64,000 nucleotides of DNA from Circinella minor (Eukaryota; Mucoromycota; Mucoromycetes; Mucorales; Lichtheimiaceae): the NCBI GenBank assembly GCA_016758965.1, contig JAEPRB010000173.1, positions 1 to 64,000 on the forward strand. The letters run 5' to 3'. Below the pieces are notes generated by a model. The model saw only the letters and a list, made by a program, of their open reading frames with translations, was not told the origin of the DNA and did no database searches. The number at the start of each line of letters is the position of its first letter. Position 1 is the first letter of the stretch. Shown piece by piece: positions 63,891 through 64,000 of this stretch. The translations under genes and the position numbers were made by a program.

Positions 63891-64000
63891 ATGGATATAT
63901 CGCCTAATCGCTCTAATGCAGAATCCAATTCTCCAATAACAACAATAACAACCAATGATAATTTTAAACGTTTTGAAGCCATGAATTTATCCGATTCTGA
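63891..64000 (+). CDS. N-terminus of an unidentified protein (cut by window edge)
   Basis: Starts with ATG at 63891 and is open to the window end (36 codons, MDISPNRSNAESNSP, then a Thr-rich stretch and NFKRFEAMNLSDS). Composition is Ser/Asn/Thr-rich, as at the N-termini of several other proteins in this window. No signal peptide. The product cannot be named from this much. Confidence 0.5.
   Translation, partial: MDISPNRSNAESNSPITTITTNDNFKRFEAMNLSDS

Overview
The window reads as nuclear DNA of an early-diverging fungus, most probably a Mucoromycota (zygomycete). It is very AT-rich and full of long A/T and some G/C homopolymers. Its genes are split by many short GT-AG introns, and the proteins (ATG3, PCF11, shugoshin, UAP1, an Snc-type R-SNARE, an RNF220-like RING protein, a PHD-extended PHD protein) are eukaryotic and fungal in character. 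This is inferred from protein content and gene structure; no species marker such as rRNA is present. No tRNA, rRNA, CRISPR array or LTR element was found.

Layout. At 1-118 (minus) lies the N-terminus of a secreted preproprotein cut by the window edge. At 2670-6613 is a composite Tc1/mariner-type element flanked by TA, made of two long inverted arms that each carry the same broken transposase, around a core with an array of TTGTTAAG-like repeats. A compact gene block follows: a type II membrane glycosyltransferase-like gene (6978-8612, +), phosphoglucomutase (8971-11062, -) and ATG3 (11832-13579, +), then a receiver-domain response regulator (15780-16817, -). About 8.3 kb (16.8-25.15 kb) is gene-poor. 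The next block holds an RNF220-like E3 ligase (25151-27099, +), PCF11 (27511-31513, -) divergent from an Snc/VAMP SNARE (32096-32860, +), shugoshin (34055-35206, +), an AF10-like PHD-ePHD protein (36134-38148, -) and a very long Ras guanine-nucleotide exchange factor (39105 to about 45269, -). Then come a DxD glycosyltransferase of the nucleotide-diphospho-sugar transferase type (49126-50428, +) and UDP-GlcNAc pyrophosphorylase (54893-56672, +). The right end (about 57-63.7 kb) is repeat-rich, with decayed coding fragments and a broken Helitron helicase relic, followed by the start of another gene at 63891.

Functional themes. Phosphoglucomutase and UAP1 feed sugar-nucleotide metabolism (UDP-glucose, and UDP-GlcNAc for chitin). 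The two membrane glycosyltransferase-like proteins and the SNARE belong to the secretory and cell-wall route. The RasGEF and receiver protein are signalling proteins. PCF11, the PHD-ePHD protein and shugoshin are nuclear. No operon-like organisation is expected or seen; pairs are convergent or divergent. Exon joins were placed by hand from GT-AG sites and reading-frame continuity. The 5' ends of the response regulator and the RasGEF remain unresolved.
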